Positions 45,290-53,169 of a DNA stretch of 64,000 bases are shown here, piece after piece. Position 1 is the stretch's first letter, and the number at the start of each line of letters is the position of its first letter. Made by a program: the position numbers and the translations under genes. Below the pieces are notes generated by a model. It was not told where the DNA came from, searched no databases, and saw only the letters and a list, made by a program, of their open reading frames with translations. The stretch comes from SIG589 sp045652465 (lineage in GTDB: Bacteria; Bacillota; Clostridia; Oscillospirales; Acutalibacteraceae): assembly GCA_045652465.1 (NCBI GenBank), contig JAZRUI010000009.1, forward strand, positions 44,665 to 108,664, written 5' to 3'.

Positions 45290-46597
45290 ATGAAAATCAT
45301 TTTAGACAGTAATATGCATTTTTTGCTTAGCCTGTCGGTTTCTTTGTTCGTTGGCCTTATGCTTTCGCGATTGGCAAAGAAATTAGCGTTACCTGCAGTA
45401 ACTGCATATTTGGTTGCAGGTATATTGGTGGGTCCCTATGTGCTCGGTTCGCTCGATATCGGCGGATTGGGATTTGTAAGCATGGCGGATGTTAAAAGCT
45501 ATTCAATACTTTGCGATGTTGCGCTTGGCTTTATCGCGTTTTCAATCGGAAACGAATTCCGTTTGTCGCAGCTTAAGAAAACAGGTCGCCAAGCAACCGT
45601 TATCGGTATAACGCAAGCAGTATTTACAACGCTTCTCGTTGACGCAACCCTTATCGGACTTCATTTCCTGATGCCCGAAAAGCTTCCGTTGCCAACAGCG
45701 ATTGTTATGGGTGCCGTTGCTTCGGCAACCGCTCCTGCGGCAACCCTTATGGTTGTAAGACAGTATAAGGCAAAAGGTCCGCTGACCGACCTGCTGTTGC
45801 CGATAGTAGCCCTTGATGATGCGGTAGGTCTTGTGCTTTTCGCGGTTTCCTTCGGCGTTGCAAAGGCGCTTATAGCAGGAAGCATTGATATTCTCTCGGT
45901 TGTTGTTGAGCCGCTTTTGGAGGTTGTGCTTTCTCTCTTGCTCGGCCTTCTTATGGGTCTTTTCTTTACATATTTCGAAAGATTTTTCCATTCGAAATCC
46001 AAACGCCTTTCCATGTCCGTAACCTTTGTTTTGCTAACGGTTGCATTATCAATGGTTAAACTCGAAATTGCGGGCGTTCATATTGCTTTCTCATCGCTTT
46101 TGGTTTGCATGATGCTCGGAACTGTATTTTGCAACACTTGTAATTTTTCCGAAGAACTTATGGACCGCGTTGACCGCTGGACGGCGCCGCTGTTTATCCT
46201 TTTCTTCGTATTAAGCGGTGCCGAGCTTGAACTCGCAGTATTTAAGGATACTACAATCGTATTTATCGGCCTTGTATATATTATCTCGAGATGTATCGGA
46301 AAATATTTCGGCGCATTCGCAAGTGCTAAATCCGTAAACTGCGATAACAGTATCGTTAAGTATCTTGGCGTAACCTTATTCCCGCAGGCGGGCGTTGCGC
46401 TCGGTATGGCAATCAAGGCCGAAAGCCTTGGCGAGACCGGTGCCATTGTTGCAAACCTAACCCTCTTCTCGGTTTTGATTTATGAACTCGTTGGTCCCTT
46501 CCTAACCAAGCAGGCATTGCTCAAGGCAGGGGATATCAAACCCGAAGGAAAAACAAGCGCCCGCGAACAAGCAAAGCAAGAACTTGCAAATAAATAA
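45290..46597 (+). CDS. Cation:proton antiporter (CPA2 family)
   Basis: 435 residues from ATG 45290, GAGGG upstream. About 12 membrane helices. Typical segments: RLAKKLALPAVTAYLVAGIL, GFIAFSIGNEF, MGAVASATAPAATLMVVRQY and PIVALDDAVGLVLFAV, where the DD pair is the likely ion site. No C-terminal TrkA-N domain. The ion (Na+ or K+) cannot be told. Confidence 0.88.
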   Translation: MKIILDSNMHFLLSLSVSLFVGLMLSRLAKKLALPAVTAYLVAGILVGPYVLGSLDIGGLGFVSMADVKSYSILCDVALGFIAFSIGNEFRLSQLKKTGRQATVIGITQAVFTTLLVDATLIGLHFLMPEKLPLPTAIVMGAVASATAPAATLMVVRQYKAKGPLTDLLLPIVALDDAVGLVLFAVSFGVAKALIAGSIDILSVVVEPLLEVVLSLLLGLLMGLFFTYFERFFHSKSKRLSMSVTFVLLTVALSMVKLEIAGVHIAFSSLLVCMMLGTVFCNTCNFSEELMDRVDRWTAPLFILFFVLSGAELELAVFKDTTIVFIGLVYIISRCIGKYFGAFASAKSVNCDNSIVKYLGVTLFPQAGVALGMAIKAESLGETGAIVANLTLFSVLIYELVGPFLTKQALLKAGDIKPEGKTSAREQAKQELANK

Positions 46598-46604
46598 AAA
46601 CAAA

Positions 46605-46637
46605 AAACGCCGTAACAAAAGTTACGGCGTTTAATTA
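46605..46637. terminator. Bidirectional terminator between antiporter and DtxR-family gene
   Basis: Perfect 12-bp stem AAACGCCGTAAC (46605-46616) and GTTACGGCGTTT (46621-46632), loop AAAA. Confidence 0.92.
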
Positions 46638-46997
46638 TTTTGCGGAAAACTTTTTAATTGCTTCCATAGTTTCATCGCTTATAACATGCTCAATTTTGCA
46701 AGCATCGGTAGCAGCAGTTTCGGCGCTAACGCCGATTTTAATTAAAAGTTCGGATAAAACAGTATGGCGTTCAAAAATCTTTTTGGCGGCGGTTATACCT
46801 TCTTCGGTTAAAATAAGATTTCCATCATGCTCCATATCAAGATAGCCTTCTTTTTTCAAAAGACCAACTGCGCGGGAAACGCTGGGTTTTGAAAATCCCA
46901 TATGTTCGGCAACATCAATGCTGCGAACAATCTCTAATTTTTTAGAAAGAAGATAAATATTCTCGAGATACATCTCGGCGGATTCGTGCAGGGGCAT
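46635..46997 (-). CDS. DtxR/MntR-family metal-dependent repressor
   Basis: 120 residues. N-terminal winged helix (MPLHESAEMYLENIYLLSKK, HMGFSKPSVSRAVGLLKKEG) and a metal and dimer domain with ERHTVLSELL and DACKIEHVIS supplying His, Cys and Glu ligands. There is no SH3-like third domain, so it is MntR length. The Cys ligand and neighbouring feo genes favour iron as co-repressor. Divergent from feoA and probably its regulator. Ribosome site AGGAGGAG. Confidence 0.9.
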   Translation of the reverse strand: MPLHESAEMYLENIYLLSKKLEIVRSIDVAEHMGFSKPSVSRAVGLLKKEGYLDMEHDGNLILTEEGITAAKKIFERHTVLSELLIKIGVSAETAATDACKIEHVISDETMEAIKKFSAK

Positions 46998-47019
46998 AAA
47001 ACTCCTCCTTTATGGGGTT

Positions 47020-47048
47020 ATTTTACCATAAAAAAATGCTGTTTTCAA
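47020..47048 (-). promoter_or_regulatory. Promoter of the DtxR-family gene
   Basis: Minus strand TTGAAA (47048-47043), 17-base spacer, TAAAAT (47025-47020), with TGG before the -10. Confidence 0.7.
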
Positions 47049-47083
47049 GTCTAATAAAATTTAGAAAAACATATAGGAAAGTA

Positions 47084-47112
47084 TTGACAAAAAACTTGCT
47101 TTATGCTAATAT
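47084..47112 (+). promoter_or_regulatory. Sigma-A promoter of feoAB
   Basis: TTGACA (47084-47089), 17-base spacer, TAATAT (47107-47112), with TGC directly before the -10 (extended -10). Confidence 0.9.
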
Positions 47113-47121
47113 ATCCAAGAG

Positions 47122-47172
47122 GTTAGCCGAGGCTAACTGATTATTTATCACTTGCAGTTAGCCAAGGCTAAC
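47122..47172 (+). promoter_or_regulatory. Twin DtxR-type operators in the feoA leader
   Basis: Two perfect 7-2-7 palindromes: GTTAGCCGAGGCTAAC (47122-47137) and GTTAGCCAAGGCTAAC (47157-47172), centres 35 bp apart, just downstream of the expected start of transcription. They match the GTTAG...CTAAC half-sites of DtxR/IdeR-type boxes; the divergent DtxR-family protein is the likely ligand. Confidence 0.85.
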
Positions 47173-47197
47173 GAGCTTGAGTTAAGGAGAAAAGATA

Positions 47198-47410
47198 ATG
47201 AATCTTATTGGTGCCGAAGAGGGCATTGAATATATAATCAAATCCATCGAAACGGATGATGAAGAGCTAAAAGCTTTCTTGTTTTCGCTTGGTTGCTATA
47301 GCGGCGAACCGATAACGGTTATTATGCATTTAAAGGGAAGCTGCATCGTTTCGATAAAGGATGGCAGATATAATATTGATAAACAGTTGGCAGCGGCTAT
47401 CGCTATATAG
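47198..47410 (+). CDS. feoA: Ferrous iron transport protein FeoA
   Basis: 70-residue SH3-like FeoA domain (EEGIEYIIKSIETDDEELKA, FLFSLGCYSGEPITVI, DGRYNIDKQLAAAI). Partner of FeoB in Fe(II) uptake. Preceded by AAGGAG and the twin operators. Slightly shorter than common FeoA, but complete. Confidence 0.92.
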   Translation: MNLIGAEEGIEYIIKSIETDDEELKAFLFSLGCYSGEPITVIMHLKGSCIVSIKDGRYNIDKQLAAAIAI

Positions 47411-47485
47411 AAGCGATGGTCAGTTGTCTTTTATTTTTTAAAATAGGTGGTTAGTTTTTAATAACCCAACTTTTTGGAGGAAGAT

Positions 47486-49510
47486 ATGAGAATTGCCTTA
47501 GCAGGAAACCCGAACAGCGGCAAAACTACTATGTTCAACGCTCTAACCGGCGGCAGCGAAAAGGTAGGAAACTGGGCGGGCGTAACGGTTGAGAAAAAGG
47601 AAGATAAAATTAAGCGTTCTTATTTAAATGGGGAAGAGGAAGTTATCGCAGTTGACCTTCCGGGAACCTATTCGATGGCAGCCTTCACCTCGGAGGAAGG
47701 CGTTACCAGCTCCTATATTAAGAGCGCGGATATTGATGTTATCGTTAACATAGTTGATGCAACCAATTTAAGTCGAAGCCTTTTCTTCACCACTCAGTTG
47801 TTAGAGCTGGGAATCCCGATGATTTTGGCGCTTAATAAGACCGATGTTAACAAGAAAAAACAAACCGTCATTAATGCGGAAAATCTCTCTCTTTTGCTTA
47901 ACTGTCCCGTTGTTGAAACCGTTTCAACAACCAGCGACGGATTGCATGAGGTTGTTAAGTTAGCGCTGCAGCAGGCAGGAAAAACGCAGGTTGCTCCGTA
48001 TGTTCAAAAGAATATCGATTATACCGATAAGTTTGCTGTTGCCGAAGCCGATAAACAACGCTTTTCTTTTGTTAATTCGATAGTCAGGGTTGTTGAAACC
48101 CGCAAAATTCGAACCAACCAGCGAACCATTCACGATAAAATAGATGCTTTTTTGACCAATAAATGGTTAGGCATCCCCATCTTTGCGGTTATAATGTTTT
48201 TGGTATTTCAAATATCGCAGGCGTGGCTCGGCGCTTGGCTGGCGGATGGAGTCGGCTCTTTTAAAGGCCTCGTTGGTTATATAGAAGCGTTCAAGGTGTT
48301 GGCGGCTGACTGGATGTCGGGAGCAACCCCTATTTTGCAGGCATTGGTGCTCGAGGGAATTATTCAGGGCGTTGCAGCGGTAGTTGGCTTTTTGCCGCTT
48401 GTTATGGTGATGTATTTCCTTATCGCCTTGCTTGAAGACTGCGGATATATGGCGAGAGTTTCGGTGGTTCTTGATCCCATCTTTAAAAAGGTTGGACTTT
48501 CGGGAAAATCGGTTGTCCCGTTCATAATCGGAACCGGCTGCGCCGTTCCTGCGGTTATGGCTTGTCGAACCATTAGAGATGAACGCGAGCGTAGAGCAAC
48601 CGCTCTCATAACTCCGTTTATGCCCTGCGGCGCAAAACTGCCCGTTATTTCGCTTTTTGTTGGCGCGTTTTTCCCCAAGAGCGCTTGGGTTGGAACCGCT
48701 ATGTATTTCTTTGGAATAGTTATTATTTTGTTTTGTGCTTGGCTGATAAATGAAATAACCTGCTATAAAGCGCGAAGATCCTTCTTTATCATTGAATTGC
48801 CCGAATATAAGGCTCCGTCGGTTTGGAATGCCGTTAAATCAATGTGCGCCCGCGGCAAGAGCTATGTTATAAAAGCGGGAACAATTATTTTGCTTTGCAA
48901 TTTTGTTATTTATTTAATGCAAAATTTCAACCTGAAGCTTCAATTGGTTGATAACGCTAATGAATCGATGCTTGCCGTGGTTGCTGCTCCCGTTGCCTAC
49001 ATATTGGCGCCGATGGTCGGCGTTGTTGCGTGGCAGCTTGCCGCCGCTGCGTTAACGGGCTTTATTGCCAAAGAATGCGTTGTCGGCACCTTGGCAACCT
49101 GCTATGCATTCGAGCGTGTAATAGGGGAGGAATTAGAGGTTATCGGAAGCGCTTCGGTTATTGCCGATAATATGGGTATAACCGCGGTTGCCGCGTTGGC
49201 ATTTTTAATGTTCAATTTGTTTAGCCCTCCTTGCTTTGCGGCGATAGGCGCGATGAACGCTGAGCTGGGAAGCAAAAAATGGCTCATAGGCGGCGTTGCG
49301 CTTCAGCTGTCGGTTGGTTATGCCGTTGGATTTTTAACATTTGTTATTGGATGCCTCGTAACGGGCGAAAGCATTGGCAAACCTTGGATGATAGTGCTTG
49401 GCTTTGCGTTGCTCGCCTTAATGGTTCTATTCGTTTCGGTTATTATCTATAAGAATAGCCAAAAGCTTAAGGCTATGGAGGCTCAAAAGCTTAAGGCGAA
49501 AGCCGTTTAA
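47486..49510 (+). CDS. feoB: Ferrous iron transporter FeoB
   Basis: Fe(II) permease with N-terminal GTPase-like domain. The start at 47486 (MRIALAGNPNSGKTTMFNAL) with GGAGG five bases upstream gives 674 residues. G1 GNPNSGKTT, G3 DLPGTYS, G4 NKTD. Two Gate motifs in the membrane domain: FIIGTGCAVPAVMACRTI and FIAKECVVGTLATCY. Operon with feoA and the small Cys-rich peptide. Confidence 0.96.
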   Translation: MRIALAGNPNSGKTTMFNALTGGSEKVGNWAGVTVEKKEDKIKRSYLNGEEEVIAVDLPGTYSMAAFTSEEGVTSSYIKSADIDVIVNIVDATNLSRSLFFTTQLLELGIPMILALNKTDVNKKKQTVINAENLSLLLNCPVVETVSTTSDGLHEVVKLALQQAGKTQVAPYVQKNIDYTDKFAVAEADKQRFSFVNSIVRVVETRKIRTNQRTIHDKIDAFLTNKWLGIPIFAVIMFLVFQISQAWLGAWLADGVGSFKGLVGYIEAFKVLAADWMSGATPILQALVLEGIIQGVAAVVGFLPLVMVMYFLIALLEDCGYMARVSVVLDPIFKKVGLSGKSVVPFIIGTGCAVPAVMACRTIRDERERRATALITPFMPCGAKLPVISLFVGAFFPKSAWVGTAMYFFGIVIILFCAWLINEITCYKARRSFFIIELPEYKAPSVWNAVKSMCARGKSYVIKAGTIILLCNFVIYLMQNFNLKLQLVDNANESMLAVVAAPVAYILAPMVGVVAWQLAAAALTGFIAKECVVGTLATCYAFERVIGEELEVIGSASVIADNMGITAVAALAFLMFNLFSPPCFAAIGAMNAELGSKKWLIGGVALQLSVGYAVGFLTFVIGCLVTGESIGKPWMIVLGFALLALMVLFVSVIIYKNSQKLKAMEAQKLKAKAV

Positions 49511-49530
49511 CAATAATGGAGGTAGAATAG

Positions 49531-49689
49531 ATGAATTTAACCGATATTATAGTTATTGCAGCCGTAGTCCTGATTGTTGGTTCAGCATCGTTTTATATTT
49601 ATAAATCAAAAAAAGCGGGGAAGGGCTGCATAGGCTGCCCCGAAAGTTGCAACGGCAAATGTGCAGGCTGCAATAAATGCATAAAGTAA
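49531..49689 (+). CDS. FeoB-associated Cys-rich membrane peptide
   Basis: 52 residues starting MNLTDIIVIAAVVLIVGSAS, with one membrane helix and a Cys-rich tail (CIGCPESCNGKCAGC, then NKCIK), seven Cys in all. GGAGG 9 bases upstream. Small proteins of this kind follow feoB in many Firmicutes and may help hand over iron. Last gene of the feo operon. Confidence 0.92.
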   Translation: MNLTDIIVIAAVVLIVGSASFYIYKSKKAGKGCIGCPESCNGKCAGCNKCIK

Positions 49690-49700
49690 ATATTGATATA

Positions 49701-49733
49701 AAAACCCGCCGCAATTTCTCGCGGCGGGTTTTT
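49701..49733 (+). terminator. Terminator of the feo operon
   Basis: Perfect 12-bp stem AAAACCCGCCGC (49701-49712) and GCGGCGGGTTTT (49721-49732). Confidence 0.93.
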
Positions 49734-49982
49734 ATATGCAAGATTCTTTACTTTTTCGAGTGTGTAATCAGCCGAAAGGCAAAAGAAAAAGGTCACCCAA
49801 AAGGTAACCTTTTTCGTTGGTGCGGTTGTTCTTAACGGATTCTAGAAATTAAAACTAAAATAACCGACTTTCACACATATATTTCTACCGTATCAAATCG
49901 GCACATTGGTGTTTTCAAAAATAATAAATTAAAATGTATATACAAGATGCGTTGTATATACAAAAAGAAGGAGAAAATACTG
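49734..49982. other. Junction region between core chromosome and accessory element
   Basis: No gene seen. Contains a second hairpin, AAAAAGGTCACC/GGTAACCTTTTT (49786-49797 and 49803-49814, one mismatch), then AT-rich DNA and a pair of TGTATATACA palindromes. Base composition and codon use change here from the GC-richer core to AT-rich cargo, so the left end of the mobile element is probably in or near this stretch. No attachment repeat could be identified because the right end is outside the window. Confidence 0.5.
49935..49962 (+). promoter_or_regulatory. Tandem palindromes TGTATATACA upstream of the DUF6809 gene
   Basis: Two identical 10-bp perfect palindromes at 49935-49944 and 49953-49962, 18 bp apart (nearly two helical turns), directly before the ribosome site of the gene at 49983. 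They look like a dimeric repressor operator. Confidence 0.65.
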
Positions 49983-50282
49983 ATGTTTAAATTTATAGAA
50001 GAGTTTTATTATGGCAATCTCGACCCACAAGCACGAAGCACTAAGGAAAATAAAGCCGTGCAAAAGCAAATGGAAGTATTGATGTTAAACGAAGATTTCT
50101 TGACCGAGAACCTATCCGGCGAAAATAAAAAGAAATTTCTTGATTTTTGCAACGCTTGGGGTGTGGTGAACGGAGAATCCAACCTTGATAGTTTCATAAT
50201 GGGTTTCCGATTGGGAGCACAGTTCACATACGATACGTTTATAAACGATGAGGCTCCATTTAAGGACTTGTTAAAGGAGTAA
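49983..50282 (+). CDS. DUF6809 family protein
   Basis: 99 residues from ATG 49983 with AAGGAG upstream. Reads MFKFIEEFYYGNLDPQARST near the start and SFIMGFRLGAQFTYDTFIND near the end, the pattern of short proteins found in Clostridia mobile elements. Function unknown. First gene of a small operon with the two genes that follow. Confidence 0.75.
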   Translation: MFKFIEEFYYGNLDPQARSTKENKAVQKQMEVLMLNEDFLTENLSGENKKKFLDFCNAWGVVNGESNLDSFIMGFRLGAQFTYDTFINDEAPFKDLLKE

Positions 50283-50287
50283 GCGCG

Positions 50288-50473
50288 ATGAAAGCAAAGA
50301 AATATTATATCGCATTGGACGATTTTGAACGTCGAGTAGTTGTTAACTGTATGAATGAAATGCGTAACTCCCTCATTGAAGATGGTAAATGCACCGATGT
50401 TTTGGATGAGGTTCTGCTAAAAATTATCCGTTCAAAACAAAAGAAACTCAAAGTGGTTTATCAGGAGGTTTGA
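50288..50473 (+). CDS. Small hypothetical protein of the mobile element
   Basis: 61 residues (MKAKKYYIALDDFERRVVVN, NEMRNSLIEDGKCTDVLDEV). Short charged proteins of this pattern accompany TnpV-type genes in integrative elements. Function unknown. Five bases after DUF6809, and stop close to the tnpV start. Confidence 0.7.
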   Translation: MKAKKYYIALDDFERRVVVNCMNEMRNSLIEDGKCTDVLDEVLLKIIRSKQKKLKVVYQEV

Positions 50474-50475
50474 TT

Positions 50476-50853
50476 ATGGAAAAGTATATTTACGATGAAA
50501 ACAATGGATTATGGTACGAACTTCATGGTGATTATTATATCCCTTGCCTTAAACTCCCTGACGAAGAACAAGTCGAAATCGGCATTTGGGGTCAACGGCA
50601 TTTAGAGTATATCAAACATCATCGCAAAGGATTTTATACCGCGCTAATTTTAGATTGCAAACTCAACCGTTATCTTGCTGATGTTAATAAGCAAGCAGAA
50701 GAAATGTTTGATACACTTATCTCACAATACAAAGCCGCTGAAGGCATCACCGAGCAACTAAAAGCAGAAAACCAAATGGAATGGGTTTGCAAAATGAACG
50801 GCATACGTGATAGAATCAATGAAATTATTTATAAGGAGTTGATTTGCGTATGA
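50476..50853 (+). CDS. tnpV: TnpV-type transposon-encoded protein
   Basis: 125 residues from ATG 50476, 7 bases after AGGAGG. The family pattern is clear: YYIPCLKLPDEEQVEIGIWG, GQRHLEYIKHHRKGFYTALI, KLNRYLADVNKQAEEMFDTL and EQLKAENQMEWVCKMNGIRD. TnpV was named in Tn4451-type elements; its role is not known. Strong marker that this DNA is mobile. Confidence 0.85.
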   Translation: MEKYIYDENNGLWYELHGDYYIPCLKLPDEEQVEIGIWGQRHLEYIKHHRKGFYTALILDCKLNRYLADVNKQAEEMFDTLISQYKAAEGITEQLKAENQMEWVCKMNGIRDRINEIIYKELICV

Positions 50854-51002
50854 GTTGCACTATTCCCATAGAAGCGCTTGAGTCATTTGCACGAGCCATT
50901 TTGCCTGATATTATAGCTTTCTACGAAACCGAAGAAGGCAATCACCAATACGAAGAATGGCTGAAAACAAGTGAAATTACAGTGCCTGAAAAGAGTGAAT
51001 AA
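50850..51002 (+). CDS. Small protein overlapping tnpV
   Basis: 50 residues, MSCTIPIEALESFARAILPD and EEWLKTSEITVPEKSE. The ATG overlaps the tnpV stop by 4 bases (ATGA), so it is translationally coupled. A short acidic helical protein usual after tnpV; function unknown. Confidence 0.7.
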   Translation: MSCTIPIEALESFARAILPDIIAFYETEEGNHQYEEWLKTSEITVPEKSE

Positions 51003-51044
51003 AAGCAAAGGGGTTCCATCATTGTGTGGAGCCTCTTTGCTTTT
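51001..51044 (+). terminator. Long-stem terminator after the tnpV group
   Basis: AAAAGCAAAGGGGTTCCA (51001-51018) pairs with TGGAGCCTCTTTGCTTTT (51027-51044), 18 pairs including G-U pairs. Confidence 0.88.
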
Positions 51045-51117
51045 ACATATAAACTCATATTTTTTGTTGCGTGTAAAGTCTTATCAAAATTAAATGTAGT
51101 TATCGCTTTATTTTGTA

Positions 51118-51146
51118 TTGCACATCTATAATTTTTATGGTATAAT
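51118..51146 (+). promoter_or_regulatory. Promoter of the Xre gene
   Basis: TTGCAC (51118-51123), 17-base spacer, TATAAT (51141-51146), with TGG before the -10. Confidence 0.8.
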
Positions 51147-51184
51147 GCACTTGTTATATTATAATTTTTTTATGAGGTGTACTT

Positions 51185-51397
51185 ATGGCTGTTAGTTACA
51201 AGAAACTATGGAAGCTTTTAATTGACCATGACATGAAGAAAAAAGACCTCGCCAAAGTTGCGGATATCAGTAATTATACTATCACCAAAATGAGCAAAGG
51301 TGAAAACGTTACTGTCGAAACTCTTGGCAAAATTTGCGCTGCACTTAACTGTGGTGTAGATGACATTATGGAGTTCATTCCGGAAGAAACAAAGTGA
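51185..51397 (+). CDS. Small Xre-family transcriptional regulator
   Basis: 70 residues, almost all helix-turn-helix (KKKDLAKVADISNYTITKMS, GENVTVETLGKICAALNCGV). It leads a row of genes reading into the restriction-modification pair, so it may be the controller (C) protein, timing nuclease expression after entry to a new host. This role is inferred from position and size. Confidence 0.85.
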   Translation: MAVSYKKLWKLLIDHDMKKKDLAKVADISNYTITKMSKGENVTVETLGKICAALNCGVDDIMEFIPEETK

Positions 51398-51410
51398 GGA
51401 GAATTTAACT

Positions 51411-52217
51411 ATGAAATGGGTCGATTATAGGGAGAAATTAGGTATTGGCTTTGATGATAAAGCGAAGTTTGAAATGCTTTCAAATAATTTAAAAAATTTT
51501 GTAGATAATGTTGTTCGCGAATCATACGATGATAACTGTCATTTGAATTACTGCCAAATGGTTGGCGAACCCTATTACAGTTATTACCGTCCATATCAGC
51601 ATTTAAGTGAAAGTTTGGAAAAATGTCATTGTACTACCGAACTGATATCAAAATATATTGCGTTTTATAATACTTGTAAGCCTATCTACAATGGATATGA
51701 TACGATTTCTAAAAAACAGATTTTAGATTGTTTGAAAAACGCTTTAGATAAACTTAATATTCATTATGAAATCTTAAAAGATGATGATGGAGTTTTTGTT
51801 TTTCCTAAAGGTGCGCAAGAACTGGATGATGCACTTGTGTCCGAACCACTTCAGTGGTTAAAAGATTATCCAAATGCGCATAAAACCTTTGTTACTGCTT
51901 TGAAACAATATTCCGAAGGTATTTACATTAGAGATGTTGCTGATAATTTAAGAAAAGCGCTGGAGAGTTTTTTACAAGAATTTCTTTGTAACACAAAAAA
52001 CCTTGAAACAAATAAAAATGAAATTTGTAAATACCTTGGTGAAAAAAGCGTTGACGCAGGGATTAGCGGCTTGTTCCAGCCATTGATTAATTCATATAAA
52101 AATATCAATGACCGTATAGCCAAACATAATGATGCGGTAGATAAAAATCTTTTGGAATTTCTGGTTTATCAAACCGGTGTTCTAATCCGTATGGTGTTGG
52201 TTATTGAAAAATCTTAA
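51411..52217 (+). CDS. Unknown protein with HEPN-like C-terminus
   Basis: 268 residues from ATG 51411, GAGGAG upstream. Not recognised as a whole. The C-terminal part (VADNLRKALESFLQEFLCNT; later RIAKHNDAVDKNLLEFLVYQ and TGVLIRMVLVIEKS) resembles helical HEPN-type domains found in abortive infection proteins, but the RNase motif R-x4-H is not clearly seen. It sits between the Xre regulator and the DNA methyltransferase. Probably defence-related. Confidence 0.5.
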   Translation: MKWVDYREKLGIGFDDKAKFEMLSNNLKNFVDNVVRESYDDNCHLNYCQMVGEPYYSYYRPYQHLSESLEKCHCTTELISKYIAFYNTCKPIYNGYDTISKKQILDCLKNALDKLNIHYEILKDDDGVFVFPKGAQELDDALVSEPLQWLKDYPNAHKTFVTALKQYSEGIYIRDVADNLRKALESFLQEFLCNTKNLETNKNEICKYLGEKSVDAGISGLFQPLINSYKNINDRIAKHNDAVDKNLLEFLVYQTGVLIRMVLVIEKS

Positions 52218-52312
52218 TTAGTTTAAAAAATAGCAGACAATACCATCTCATCGTCCCGATTTGGATGATATAGTTTGGAAAAAGAAATTTAATTATTATA
52301 GGAGCAAAAATA

Positions 52313-53164
52313 ATGATTGATATTACATCAAAAATATATCCATTAGTTAATAAATTATTTGAGGGTGACTGTATTGAAGTAATGAAGAAAATACCCGATG
52401 AAAGTATAGATATGATTCTATGCGATTTGCCGTATGGAATCACACAAAACCAATGGGATTGTTATATCCCGTTAGATCAATTATGGGAACAATACAATAG
52501 GATAATAAAACCTAATGGTGCCATAATTTTAACGTCGCAAGGTCTGTTTACAGCAAAACTTATATTAAGTCAGCCGAATCTTTATAAATATAAGTGGGTT
52601 TGGGAAAAATCGAAACCGACTAATTTTCTGAATGCAAAAAAACAACCGCTTAGAAAACATGAAGATGTTTGTGTGTTTTACAAAAAGCAACCAATATATA
52701 ACCCACAAATGACAAGTGGTGTTCCATATGATAAAGGTGTTCGCAAAAACCAATTGAGTGGTAGTTATGGCGATTTTCAACCAGTACACGTTCAGAGCGA
52801 TGGTGAACGTTACCCTACTGATATAATATATATTAAGACAGCAGAGTGCGAAGGCGAGGTCGTTCATCCTACACAAAAGCCAGTAGAATTAGGACGCTAT
52901 TTTATCAAAACATATTCCAATCCAGGAGATGTGATTTTAGACAATACCTTCGGTAGCGGTTCATTTTTAGTTGCAGCTTTAATGGAAGGCAGAAACTTTA
53001 TAGGAATAGAAAAAAACGAAGATGTTGCATTATTTAAAAAAGATGAAATTGATTATATTGACGTTGCTAAAAGACGATTGTTTTTAGCATGGGAATCTAT
53101 TGATAAAAAAACAAAAAGTCATATAGTATCAACAAATTTGATTTCAGAATTCGAAACGAGGTAA
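52313..53164 (+). CDS. Beta-class DNA methyltransferase (N6/N4 type)
   Basis: 283 residues. Catalytic motif IV is DLPYG (CDLPYGITQNQW), a variant of DPPY; motif X/I region HPTQKPVELGRYFIKTYSNP and LDNTFGSGSFLVAALMEGRN gives the FxGxG SAM site after the catalytic motif, i.e. beta order. Expected to methylate adenine N6 (or cytosine N4) at a short site. Only 5 bases before the large nuclease-methylase, so it may protect the second strand of the same site. Confidence 0.88.
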   Translation: MIDITSKIYPLVNKLFEGDCIEVMKKIPDESIDMILCDLPYGITQNQWDCYIPLDQLWEQYNRIIKPNGAIILTSQGLFTAKLILSQPNLYKYKWVWEKSKPTNFLNAKKQPLRKHEDVCVFYKKQPIYNPQMTSGVPYDKGVRKNQLSGSYGDFQPVHVQSDGERYPTDIIYIKTAECEGEVVHPTQKPVELGRYFIKTYSNPGDVILDNTFGSGSFLVAALMEGRNFIGIEKNEDVALFKKDEIDYIDVAKRRLFLAWESIDKKTKSHIVSTNLISEFETR

Positions 53165-53169
53165 AGAAT

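Noticed and set aside
47122..47172. The GTTAGCC repeats as a terminator or attenuator of feoA
   Set aside because: Each forms only a 7-bp stem with a 2-nt loop and has no T run; the DtxR half-site match and position explain them better.
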